From Asterella californica (Eukaryota > Streptophyta > Marchantiopsida > Marchantiales > Aytoniaceae): a stretch of DNA of 64,000 nt. Below, piece after piece: positions 56,501 through 64,000 of the stretch. The DNA lies in contig JAYKYS010000002.1 in the NCBI GenBank assembly GCA_036924285.1, positions 5,828,001 through 5,892,000 of the forward strand. Direction: 5' to 3'. The first letter of the stretch is position 1; every line of letters starts with the position of its first letter. The notes below the pieces were generated by a model that saw nothing but the letters and a program-made list of their open reading frames with translations, searched no databases and was not told the DNA's origin. A program made the translations under genes and the position numbers.

Positions 56501-58381
56501 TGAATCTGAAGAATTGGTACCTACATCAGAAGTAGTATCGACAACTTCTGACTCCCAGTAGTCCGATGTGGGTCGATCCGATTCCGACGTCCCAACTTGA
56601 TCTCCGAGCAATGGAACTTTGATCCGGTGGTGATTCGGTCTGATGCGTAAATAACCTTTGTGCCAGTTATCCGTTGCATGTACTGCTCGAAGCCAAGGTC
56701 TTCCGAGTAACATTTCATAACTTGACTCCTTCAAGATTTGAAATGTCATGTTTACTTGCACTCTCATTACTGATACGCAAACTCTCTCCAGCACTCCCAA
56801 TGGCCTAACTCGCTGTCTGTTAGCCATGCCAACCGTGATACTAGAAGGACGCGTTGGTACTAGATCCAACTTCCTCATGAGTCGTTCCGAGATGGCGTTT
56901 ACTGCCGATCCTCCATCGACAAGAACATCAGAGACATCTCTCCCATTGATACGAGCCTCTACTTTTGATGCTTTGTTGCATACCTCTCCTTCACTAGCGT
57001 CTAAAGCACTCACACCGACAGTAGAAGGATTTACCTTCTTCTTCCGACCTCGTCGAGAGCTTAGACCGCTACGAAGTTCTTTCCTCACCGAAGGATTCAG
57101 AGCAATCAACTGTCCCACAGTAATGTTTGCTCGTTGCTTTCCCACGTCTTCCACCACATTGTATTTTGATTGCTCCATTGAAATTGTGAAATCAGTATTT
57201 CCCAATTTCTTCCGTCGCTCTTTGGTTTTTGAAGAAGATTTGCTATTCCGAGTATTTTGACTTGGAGAATCTTCCATCACGACAGGTTCTCCCTCGTCGA
57301 AATGCGTCCTCATCCTCTTCCTCTCTTGAGCCAACAGCTCTACAGACTGAAAACCTTCTCGTACATCTCGCGGCTCCAAGATGTCAATGCATGCTACACC
57401 CTTGTCCTTGCTTTGTGAAGTTGAAGCTCCATCCGCCGTTCCATCATTACGACTCGGACAATTACGTTGGAAGTGTGATCCTCCGCACGTAAAACATCCT
57501 TGGCTCGTGTAGTTACTGGGTGATCCTTGCGGTGGTCCACCTCTGGACTGATAGTTTCCATAACCTCGTGAGCCCCCTCCAACATTTGGACTCCGGTGTT
57601 GCAACAAATTCACCATATTGATCTTCAAATCTGCTAGAGAATCTGTCAAACTTTTCAACTCATCACGAAAGTCGGGAGTAACAGATCTAGATGGTACAGT
57701 GACTGTAACCGCACTAGTAGGAGCTATCGGAGTCAGATTCTGAAATCGAACAGTCGGAACACTCGCAGGTGTCAGAGTTGGTATGCTCGATCCTTGCACA
57801 TCTCCACATGCTGCCCCAACAGTCATTGGTTGCAAGTCGTCTCCATCCAGACTCTCTTCCATCCTGGTTGCGATCTTCACTGCATCAGCCTTCGAAGTTG
57901 GTCTCTCATACCGCACTTGTGTTCGAATCTCCGGCCTCAATCCCCCAATAAAATTCTTTGTGAGCATTGCTCCAATGCCCACCATCGTTGGTTCTACTAC
58001 ATCTCCACTCTTTCGTAAAACCACCCGAAACTTCTGTTCTAATTTCTCCACCCTCTCGGCATAAGTCCTTACTTTCTCTTTCTCTCCTTGTTTGAGGTAA
58101 GTTACCTCTACCATTAACTTCTCGTAACTTTCATCAGGAAGAAAAGTTTCAATTAAGGCCTCCGTCAATACTTCCCAAGTATCATCTGGAGTCCCCACTA
58201 CTCTTCTCTTCTTCCTATCCTCATACCATGTCAATGCAGAACTCTCAAGAAATTCAGGTATCAACCCTACCCACTCGCTCTTCTTTCGATCTCCATTGCC
58301 AATGCATGCTCTTTTGAAGTCTCTCACAAATCCTTCCACGTCTTCTCCATCCTTTCCGTAAAACACCGGAAGTTTCCCCAT
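53555..58381 (-). CDS. Gypsy-2 gag-pol polyprotein
   Basis: 1608 residues without interruption. Gag domain (about 10-180) with a CCHC knuckle C296, C299, H303, C308. Protease with VDGGSAVN (D489), where DGG replaces the usual DT/SG. RT at about 740-930 (catalytic FIDD 880-883), RNase H from D1031 (YTDAS). Integrase has an HHCC finger (H1240, H1248, C1279, C1282) and a DD35E triad D1310, D1370, E1406 with 35 residues between the last two. The C-terminus after the integrase is short and lacks a chromodomain. GYSGYNQI and FGLCNAPATFQR resemble Athila/Tat-type RTs. The start is the first ATG after two in-frame stops and lies in a GAA-rich context. All catalytic residues are present, so it could be active. 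Confidence 0.95.
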   Translation of the reverse strand: MGKLPVFYGKDGEDVEGFVRDFKRACIGNGDRKKSEWVGLIPEFLESSALTWYEDRKKRRVVGTPDDTWEVLTEALIETFLPDESYEKLMVEVTYLKQGEKEKVRTYAERVEKLEQKFRVVLRKSGDVVEPTMVGIGAMLTKNFIGGLRPEIRTQVRYERPTSKADAVKIATRMEESLDGDDLQPMTVGAACGDVQGSSIPTLTPASVPTVRFQNLTPIAPTSAVTVTVPSRSVTPDFRDELKSLTDSLADLKINMVNLLQHRSPNVGGGSRGYGNYQSRGGPPQGSPSNYTSQGCFTCGGSHFQRNCPSRNDGTADGASTSQSKDKGVACIDILEPRDVREGFQSVELLAQERKRMRTHFDEGEPVVMEDSPSQNTRNSKSSSKTKERRKKLGNTDFTISMEQSKYNVVEDVGKQRANITVGQLIALNPSVRKELRSGLSSRRGRKKKVNPSTVGVSALDASEGEVCNKASKVEARINGRDVSDVLVDGGSAVNAISERLMRKLDLVPTRPSSITVGMANRQRVRPLGVLERVCVSVMRVQVNMTFQILKESSYEMLLGRPWLRAVHATDNWHKGYLRIRPNHHRIKVPLLGDQVGTSESDRPTSDYWESEVVDTTSDVGTNSSDSESENTSSEEEREERNVGVNVVDLFPSPEVQRDRDKEPLTPEEVERRIATLRYGSKVTKEEKSCFEEIFRKYIHVFAFSYKDLREVTLEQHRIELEKEVKPVRQKQRRVSPPIADLVKEEIEKLHIAGFIYEVEHSEWVSPIVIVKKKNGKLRVCVDYKKLNAVTKKDYYPLPFIDEILEEVAGNEWYSFGDGYSGYNQIKIAPEHQHLTTFTTPWGTFAFRVMPFGLCNAPATFQRFMNKVFEPFLGKFVRDFIDDFCVYGSKEKHFEHLVKVLECLDVANASLNPEKCIFGCEEGLLLGHIISKDGIAVDPQKVQKILELPFPSTLTKLRQFLGMVGYYRRFILSFSHKAYALTVYLKKGVDYVLILGDEEALAAFEELKKALTSAPILVKPDWNKQFILYTDASNIAVGCTLSQYDVEGRDHPIAYASRQMVKAERNYSVTEREGLAVIYALRKFRHYLIGGKFTIVTDHKALKYIFNKPMVEGRLARWKLLLSEYDYEICDRPGKKHANADLLSRAYDGDGEEPVDDTFPDEDLMVLSNSIIPIEYQEIWDFVTEGVYPDGMRTREKKALVKRSQPYSVVEGVLFREGVDGVLRRAASKEESLRLMEEFHDGPVCGGHFAGKLTAHKILDAGYHWRGMFRDCLTYCKTCDVCQAFAIKSSVSTPLRSIPVLGPFEKWGIDFVGPLNRTLRNNKYIVVATDYLTKWVEARPLVTIGEVEVGRFLYERIITRFGCPLELVSDRGREFVSGMTTAMCTHFSISQRVTTSYKPSSNGLVERTNFTLCQMLAKDADMEGAKHNWDKRLHAVLWEYRTTVKTSTGYSPFKMVYGLESRLPIQFDLTTFQTLQAGLKRKGGQIAEKERRETLLELEENRDDAAQRIEMAQLQQKKSYDKRLAKNKTKLQPFQKGEWVMLWDAIRHKRVQKKFLRRYFGHFIISKVWSNNTYDLQERSGTFFDRVNHDKLKKFHQSDTSLRGRSEN

Positions 58382-58516
58382 TCTTCTCTTCTTTTCTTCT
58401 TCTTACTCAAGGAACTGCTTGCGGATGTGAAGATCGCACTTCACCGCAATCCACAATTTCCCCGTTGAGCTCTCTCCTCTCCAAAGGTTGGAATAAGTTT
58501 GACCCTCATGGTCATC

Positions 58517-58981
58517 TTATCTCTCGTGTGACAGACTATCTCCATCCTCGCTAGAGGTCTTCACTCGTTCCGTTTCTACACTCAACCTTCTCTCGAGACC
58601 TTCGGCTACAGTTTCTAGCAAAGCAACCACTGCGCTACACTCGTGCTCAACTGGAATCCCGTCCACTCCACATCTAGGACAAAAGGTTGTAGGATTAATG
58701 ACGTCTTGTCTAGGGGAAGAAGGACTTATATGTAAGCTTAAGTCGACCAACCCTCTTCGCTCACGCAAAAGTCTATTCTTCGTAGGACACTTGCTCACTT
58801 TATGTCCTTCTTCTCCACACAAAAAGCACCTCGAGTTCTTCTCCTGGTTCTTACGACTATTCTCTGCTTCTTCCTCAAATTCTAGTCGAAATTCTCCTTT
58901 CGCCAGATCAGCGGTAACTATCACCGCATAGCCTTGAGGGATCTTGCTCAACCTCAATTTCCACTCTTGCTGTCCTTCCAT
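58517..58981 (-). CDS. Gypsy-2 upstream zinc-knuckle reading frame
   Basis: 154 codons between the 5' leader and gag, sense strand. It has a CCHC knuckle C52, C55, H60, C65 (CFLCGEEGHKVSKC) and a second cysteine/histidine cluster C101, C104, H113, C115. An acidic/basic region precedes it and a charged tail follows. It is in the same frame as gag-pol, separated by two TAA codons (58517-58519 and 58403-58405) and 45 open codons, so it could be the detached N-terminus of an ancestral polyprotein or a separate nucleic-acid-binding accessory protein. Ogre-type Tat elements also carry a frame before gag, but I cannot show homology. Intact motifs favour a functional frame. Confidence 0.75.
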   Translation of the reverse strand: MEGQQEWKLRLSKIPQGYAVIVTADLAKGEFRLEFEEEAENSRKNQEKNSRCFLCGEEGHKVSKCPTKNRLLRERRGLVDLSLHISPSSPRQDVINPTTFCPRCGVDGIPVEHECSAVVALLETVAEGLERRLSVETERVKTSSEDGDSLSHER

Positions 58982-59571
58982 GACGATGATCCGTCATACA
59001 TCTCTCTCGCTATATAGCTTATTTGACAGTTTTGATCACTCGACTATCTTCTCACTTAGCAATCTCTCACATTACTAAGTAGAAGCTTAACTTGTCAACC
59101 TTGAGCCTTAGAGATCGAACATAACCCTCTCAAGAATTCTGAAATTCTTTCACTCTTTTACTTCAGCAAGCGATATAACAGATTTGACCCCCCTTCACTT
59201 CGAATGCCATAACTCCAGTTCTACTCGATCAATTCACGCATGATTTGGGTGCCTAGATAGCTTATCTTCCAAGCTATCAGCATGGAAGATTTCAAGGTCT
59301 AACTCTAAAAACTGAAAATATGAAACTGACTGTAAACTCCTTCCCGAGAGCTCACTATTTGATACCGAAAAACCTCCTTAACTTCCGAAAGACATAACTC
59401 TCTCCTCACAATTGATCTCTCGGAGATATCAAGCTTATTGGAAAGCTTATCTTGCCCTCTATAACATGGTGTATGTACAAAGGTTCTGAACTCATGCTCA
59501 AAAACAGACATGAACTGTACTAACGACTAAATACGAATCTTTGTATCGAGGTCCCGGCAACGGAACCAAAA
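58982..59571 (-). other. Gypsy-2 5' leader with primer-binding site
   Basis: 590 bp between LTR and first frame. The minus strand has TGGTTCCGTTGCCGGGACC (59568-59550), three bases after the LTR end. It begins TGG as expected for a tRNA CCA end; its tRNA is not initiator Met and I do not identify it. No supported frame lies in the leader. Confidence 0.75.
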
Positions 59572-60371
59572 TGTAAGCCGGCCTGTCTCTCACCCAGGGG
59601 TACCTCAGATGACTAGGATTACTAGTGCACCTTAATTACAAAGATTCTATCATACCCATGTTCACTTCACTCAACACTCTGACCCGTATGGTCACATCGG
59701 TCCCTCTAATAGCGTTCCTGCAAACAAGTTCTAACCTCGCCCTCCACATTGCATCACATAGTACTCAAGGACTCCCAAGGTCTCCAATGCTTACTTTACT
59801 TACAGTCAGGAAAATGAGAGTGTCTTCCACCTTCTCAACTCCTCCTTATATACTCTACAACTTCTTACCGTGGTAACTTTCACTAAGTTACGTTACCTCA
59901 TGGTAAGTGTGCAATCCAAAATAGTAAAACTTCTAAAGGCTACTAAGCCTTTAAGAATAGCACACACATTACTTGTTCTACTTTACAAAAGTAAGAGATT
60001 CTCCTACTTTAGCTTTTGTAAAGTGTTAACTTTCCACCCTATCCAATCGGAAGGCGACAACAAACTAATACGTCTTTTGAGGAGCATCTTTAGATCTTTG
60101 TGCATGACTTTCCATCATGCATCCAATCAGCGATGGTCAACAAAGTTACATACTTTTGAGAAGCATATTTAGAGCTCCGCACTTATCACATAGTGTCATA
60201 GTGGAACCTCTAATAGTTTCCCCAACTTAGTTATAACTATCTCCGCTAGTTATGGTTAGTTTTGATCACTCTAGATTTAGATCTTCGAACTAGAGTAACC
60301 TATAAGATAGTCATACCTAATGAAACTTATATAAACATGCACACAAATAATGGGATACTTGTGACGTGACA
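59572..60371 (-). repeat. Gypsy-2 5' LTR
   Basis: 800 bp, partner of 52742-53541 and nearly identical to it. Confidence 0.93.
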
Positions 60372-60851
60372 GTTCCGTTCAAGAAGGTAAAAACTTTTGT
60401 ACATATGTTTACTTGAAGAAATTTCTTTAAAATCTTTAGCAGCCTTTCCTACACTAACTTCTCTATACAACTCCGTTTTTAATGAACAAGGAGTCAAAAC
60501 TATAGTATTTGTGAACACCTACACGCTCACGCTATCCGATTCTGAGTTCGAGTCACGAACCAGAATCGACGAATTTCCCTCTTTCACATATTTCACAGCC
60601 TAAAACTCGTACTAACTATTGCTTAAAACACTTTCTGTCAAAACTAGAAGCATGAGGGCGCTCTCCTCGTCGAGCTTTGCATTCTGGTGTCTTTCGACTC
60701 CTTTAGGGGTGATATTCCAACCCAAGCTAGGGTTGGACCTAGCTTAGCTCCTGCCTAGCTTGTTAAGCTGCAGGGCAGCTTCCTTTACACAATATAGAAA
60801 AAAATCTCTCTGCAATACTTTTCACTGTACAGATCTATGTACAATACGACA
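60372..60851 (-). repeat. Gypsy-3b 5' LTR, outer 480 bp
   Basis: On the minus strand it begins TGTCGTATTGTAC at 60851, the same 13 bases as the LTR start left at 45372-45384. It is cut off from the rest of its LTR by Gypsy-2. The next bases outward are ACGG (60852-60855), a candidate target duplication. Confidence 0.72.
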
Positions 60852-61250
60852 ACGGAAGCACATGCCATCTCAGTGATAGGACGTCCGCCTGGGAGGAAAC
60901 TGGTCTCAGGATCAATTCTCCTTAGTTTGTGTTTCCTATTCCGACATGTTGGCCTCCTAGAACGGAGTCTATGTTGGATATGCAGCCACGTCTTGCATAT
61001 CTAGGAGCGAGAGACCAGTATCTCTCTTAATCGTGGACTTCTTGGCCTAAGCCTCTGCATGCCATCTTGAATATACGAGATACCTGATACGCATATGAGG
61101 GGTTGTAAGCTCTGTGAGGCAACCCCATAAGTGTAGGGGCTTTAGCCTACATTAGATGGCTTGTGTTATATTCAAGGTGGCATCAAGATGACATCAAGAG
61201 AACGAGAAACTTTTATTAATTAAGGGGCCAGCTTAGCTAAGGGGCTGCTT

Positions 61251-63082
61251 TGATAAGTAGTTGTTTGTTGTACCTCAAGCTAGACCTCAACTTATCAGCT
61301 TTTGGCACAATTTCGGATCTTCACTTTCATTGCATCAATGAATAGAGCTCTTTGTCAGCACTCCATAGGCACTTCGTCTACTTCGTTTGGACGCATAGTG
61401 GAGAAGTTTCAAGACTCGAAAGATGGGTAAAACAAGCCTACTTCGTTTGAACGCATAGTGGAGAAGTTTCAAGACTCGAAAGATGGGTAAAACAAGCTAA
61501 ATCTCAGCTTACGGGCTTTTGGCACAACTTCGGATCTTCATTTTCATTACATCGATGGGTAGAGCTCCTTGTCAGCTTTCCATGGGCACTTTGTCTACTT
61601 TATTTGAACGCATAGTGGAGAAGTTACGAGACTTGGAAGAAGAGAAATCAAGCTAAGCCCTAGTTTACTTTTGCTGACTGGGTAATTGCAGCTCCAGGCG
61701 CTATACTAAGGACGCAAGGGCTTGCTTCCTCATTATTGAAGAAAACTTGTACGTACATAGATTGACGTAAGGGGGCAGCTTAAGGGGGCAACTTGTTTCT
61801 ACGACTTGTCGGTGGACGTTTTGGAGAATTGAGAAGTCCAATGCATGCGCGCAATGTGTCATTGGGTTCAGATCTGTGCAGGATACATGTGGGTTAAGAC
61901 AGTTCATGAAGAAACGGATTGGGGGATGTGTTCTGAGAGAAATTGAGACAAGATTTGAGAGATTCAGTTGGATCGTTCGGATCGTTTCGGAGTCCAAACT
62001 TGATGTCCTTGGATCCATTGGGATTAGAACGTCGAGTTCTTTAAGAAATTGAAGACGACACGAAGTTTCATCGGACGGTTTAGGAGTTCTGAGTGAAATT
62101 GGCTCGCAAGGAAATGCTTGCCTCAAGTTTTCATCGTCTACGACTTAAAATTGAGTTGTTCTTCACGATCGGTGAGCCAAGCTCTTAGTTCTTGGTGCCT
62201 ACGCGACGAGGGAGTCTTCATCTACGCCTAGGAGAGGATAGTACGTGGATTGGATTGTTGGTTTGGGTGTGGTGAGCAAGTTTGAGCCGCAAGGAGTCGA
62301 TTTACATTAGTTTTTTGTGTCCTACGATCAAATTTCTTGCGTGGTTTTGCGAAAGGAACTCCAAACAATTTGTTTGGAGTCTCGTTGGGTTCAAGGTAGT
62401 TAGATCCACTTATCAGAGAAGACGGATATTAGTTCAGACGATCCGTTTGTGCGGTGTGTGTTTTTAAGCCACAAGGAGGAGTTTTTGAAAGTTCAGTCAC
62501 TTGCGACTAAAAATCGATGATATCTCGTCTGTTGGGAGTCGGATCTGATAGTCCTTGAGGTCAACGGAGTCAGAGGAGAAGACCCTATCGACATCTGAAG
62601 TCTGTTTGACAAAAAGAGGAAGTTCTCAGATAGATCTTTTTCGGTTCCTTCGCTACGGTTTTCATCCTTTGGAGTTCGTTAGAGATCTAGTTGGCTATAT
62701 ACAGCTTGTGGTAGCTAGCTTCAGCTAATAACTTGTACATTGATGTGGTTTGGACTGGGTTTCAATCATGTGATACTGGTGCAGTTCTCTTTGTTAGCAA
62801 AGGGAATTTTCTCTTGCTTTGAGCTACGCTTGGTGGTTTGAGCCAAGGTTTGTTTTAGAGGCTTTGAAGCATATTACAGACCGCTCTGGTCTGTTTCTCA
62901 GTTCTGTGTTCTTAGGAAGAAAGAACCGGCAGTGTATGTACATTGAGAGTTGGTATATATTGCAACGACGTTTGTTTTCGTGCGTGTTTGTCTCTTCCTT
63001 GTCTCTGTTCAGCACACTACATCTCCACAGCTAAGAACCTCACATTTTCTTGGACATCTTTCACGCAAAATCTGACATGACA
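61251..63082 (-). mobile_element. Third 2-kb-family LTR, nested in the Gypsy-3c LTR
   Basis: It aligns with the solo LTRs at 46893-48913 and 21451-23481, minus orientation. It begins TGTCATGTCAGAT at 63082 (minus), followed outward by ACGT. The left end (expected CGACACGACA) is not visible, so the boundary near 61251 is uncertain and that end is deleted or decayed. It contains a 60-bp tandem duplication (about 61375-61495, 'acttcgtttgaacgcatagtg'). Confidence 0.7.
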
Positions 63083-63451
63083 ACGTACAAGGACAGTAAG
63101 GGGTCAGCTTAGCTAGGGGCTTATCTTTTAGGTAAATCAACCTGCAGTGGGTTTCGACGAGAGATTTTTGCAAAGAAGTGACAGAAGAGAGAGGAGACGC
63201 GTGCAAGAGAGAGGGGAGAGATTTTTGACGATTGAAGATTTTGATGGTGGAGTCGACACTGAAATAAAGTTTATTTGAGTCTTGAAAGACCTATATGTAT
63301 ATCTAAGTGTTTGATTTGTATTTGATGGACGCAAGAGGTAGAATTTTGAATTCTCATCATCTACAGCAGTCTGTTTTCTTTTTGATCGTTCTCCTGATCA
63401 ATCATAGTCATGAGGTTCATCCTCCCCAAGAAATACTCTCACCACGATATC

Positions 63452-63469
63452 TGGTGCTTCCACTGAGAG
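63452..63469 (+). other. Gypsy-3c primer-binding site
   Basis: TGGTGCTTCCACTGAGAG, identical to the Gypsy-3b site, two bases after the LTR end. Confidence 0.72.
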
Positions 63470-63511
63470 CTATTGGGGTGATTGATTTGGAAGATTGATT
63501 AGATTGAGTGA

Positions 63512-64000
63512 GAAAATAGATCACAGTGCTGCCGTACAAGGTGTGGCTATTGCTCAAGGTGCTCCTCTTTAGGGAAGTTCTGATCAAGATGAGAATGGCT
63601 CTCAAGGAGGACCTATGGTTGTTCCAACAGCAACAGCACAACCTGCTATAGATACATCTCATATTCTTCAAGCGTGTGGCTGCCCTGATTCAGCAGCAAC
63701 TTGCAATTGGAGGAGATGAGCAGAAATCCACAAAGACGTTACAAGCAATTGTTGGTCGATGTGGGCGGTTTGATGAAAGTGACGTTACTAGGTACCTACG
63801 GGAGTATGTGGGTGAGATGGAGCTGTTTAGAGCACCTGAAGTTGAGATAATTTTGAGCTTTGAGTTGACTGTTATCCCTGAACTGAGATAGAAGATGAGA
63901 ATTCTACAGAGGAGACATCTAGGTGGATAGACTTTGTTTGAACGTGCACTGAGAGAAGAGTTTCTAGAAGAGGATTATGAAAGAGTCACCAGAAGACCCT
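63512..64000 (+). pseudogene. Gypsy-3c gag, 5' part, decayed and truncated by the window
   Basis: It aligns with the Gypsy-3b Gag start, but the start codon reads ATA, a TAG follows after about 20 codons, and a short insertion ('gtgtg' near 63675) shifts the frame. The open piece 63676-63891 gives the Gag core (RCGRFDESDVTRYLREYVGEMELFR) and then hits a stop. Inactive. Confidence 0.75.

Larger units (their letters stand above)
52742..60371 (-). mobile_element. Gypsy-2: intact young Ty3/Gypsy element
   Basis: 7.63 kb, flanked by GTTC on both sides (52738-52741 and 60372-60375). Two LTRs of exactly 800 bp differ at about seven positions by eye, implying recent insertion. On the minus strand the order is 5' LTR (59572-60371), PBS, leader, a 154-codon zinc-knuckle frame, an uninterrupted 1608-codon gag-pol, a polypurine tract and the 3' LTR. 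It is inserted in the 5' LTR of Gypsy-3b. The RT and protease motifs place it nearer the plant Athila/Tat-type elements than the chromoviruses. No chromodomain is present. Confidence 0.93.
45385..60851 (-). mobile_element. Gypsy-3b: decayed minus-strand Gypsy element hosting two later insertions
   Basis: Read right to left: a 5' LTR beginning TGTCGTATTGTAC at 60851, interrupted by Gypsy-2 (52742-60371), and resuming to CGACA at 51160. Then come the PBS, gag, and protease interrupted by a solo LTR (46893-48913), then the first half of RT, where the element stops at 45385. The LTR without the insert is about 2.06 kb. RT core, RNase H, integrase and the 3' LTR are missing on this strand. Confidence 0.82.
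60852..64000 (+). mobile_element. Gypsy-3c: decayed plus-strand Gypsy element, cut by the window end
   Basis: The 5' LTR is present in two parts (60852 to about 61250, and 63083-63449) around a nested LTR. Then follow the PBS (63452-63469) and a decayed gag. The first part aligns, inverted, with 52310-52741 of Gypsy-3b ('atatgcagccacgtc', 'cctaagcctc'), but the outer 480 bp of the LTR is missing where Gypsy-3b abuts. Protein-level similarity to the Gypsy-3b Gag is high. Confidence 0.78.

Noticed and set aside
56748..57260. Plus-strand frame of 170 codons opposite Gypsy-2 gag-pol
   Set aside because: Antisense shadow of the intact polyprotein, with no domain or signals of its own.

Overview
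The window is about 64 kb of repeat-rich nuclear DNA. It almost certainly comes from a plant, and I see no confident host gene. The plant call rests on three things: a primer-binding site (PBS) complementary to the 3' end of initiator tRNA-Met next to a chromodomain-type Ty3/Gypsy element, a second Gypsy element whose reverse transcriptase (RT) resembles the plant Athila/Tat side of the tree, and a short TTTAGGG-type motif. I cannot name the species. A bryophyte or other early-diverging lineage would fit the element mix, but that is inference.

Layout. 1-11.3 kb is AT-rich, gene-free DNA. It carries a dispersed two-hairpin repeat family, a MITE-like element, a solo LTR and one promoter-like site with a splice donor. 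11.28-18.54 kb is a young, nearly complete Gypsy chromovirus ('Gypsy-1') with 1012-bp LTRs and a 5-bp target duplication; pol is broken by one in-frame TGA. 19.2-21.2 kb is a shortened copy, and 29.8-33.4 kb a fuller but frameshifted copy, of a non-LTR retrotransposon. It has an N-terminal C2H2 finger, an RT and a C-terminal CCHC plus restriction-like endonuclease, an architecture seldom reported from plants. 21.45-23.48 kb is a 2-kb solo LTR. 24-29.8 kb and 33.4-40.6 kb are AT-rich DNA with more two-hairpin repeats, hairpins and SINE-like fragments.

40.6-64 kb is a nest of Gypsy elements. A plus-strand half-element (gag plus the second half of pol, 'Gypsy-3a') meets a minus-strand relative ('Gypsy-3b', gag-protease-first half of RT) at 45.38 kb. 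Gypsy-3b carries a 2-kb solo LTR in its protease gene. Its 5' LTR holds an intact young minus-strand element ('Gypsy-2', 52,742-60,371) with identical-length 800-bp LTRs, a 1608-codon uninterrupted gag-pol and an extra zinc-knuckle reading frame upstream of gag. A third, plus-strand relative ('Gypsy-3c') begins at 60.85 kb with another LTR nested in its own LTR, and its decayed gag runs off the window.

Gypsy-1 and Gypsy-2 have under 1% divergence between their two LTRs by my eye count, so they inserted recently. The Gypsy-3 family and the non-LTR copies are older and full of stops and frameshifts. Most interesting are the endonuclease-bearing non-LTR family with its RT-deleted derivative, the two-hairpin repeat family, the upstream zinc-knuckle frame of Gypsy-2, and the opposed half-elements of Gypsy-3.
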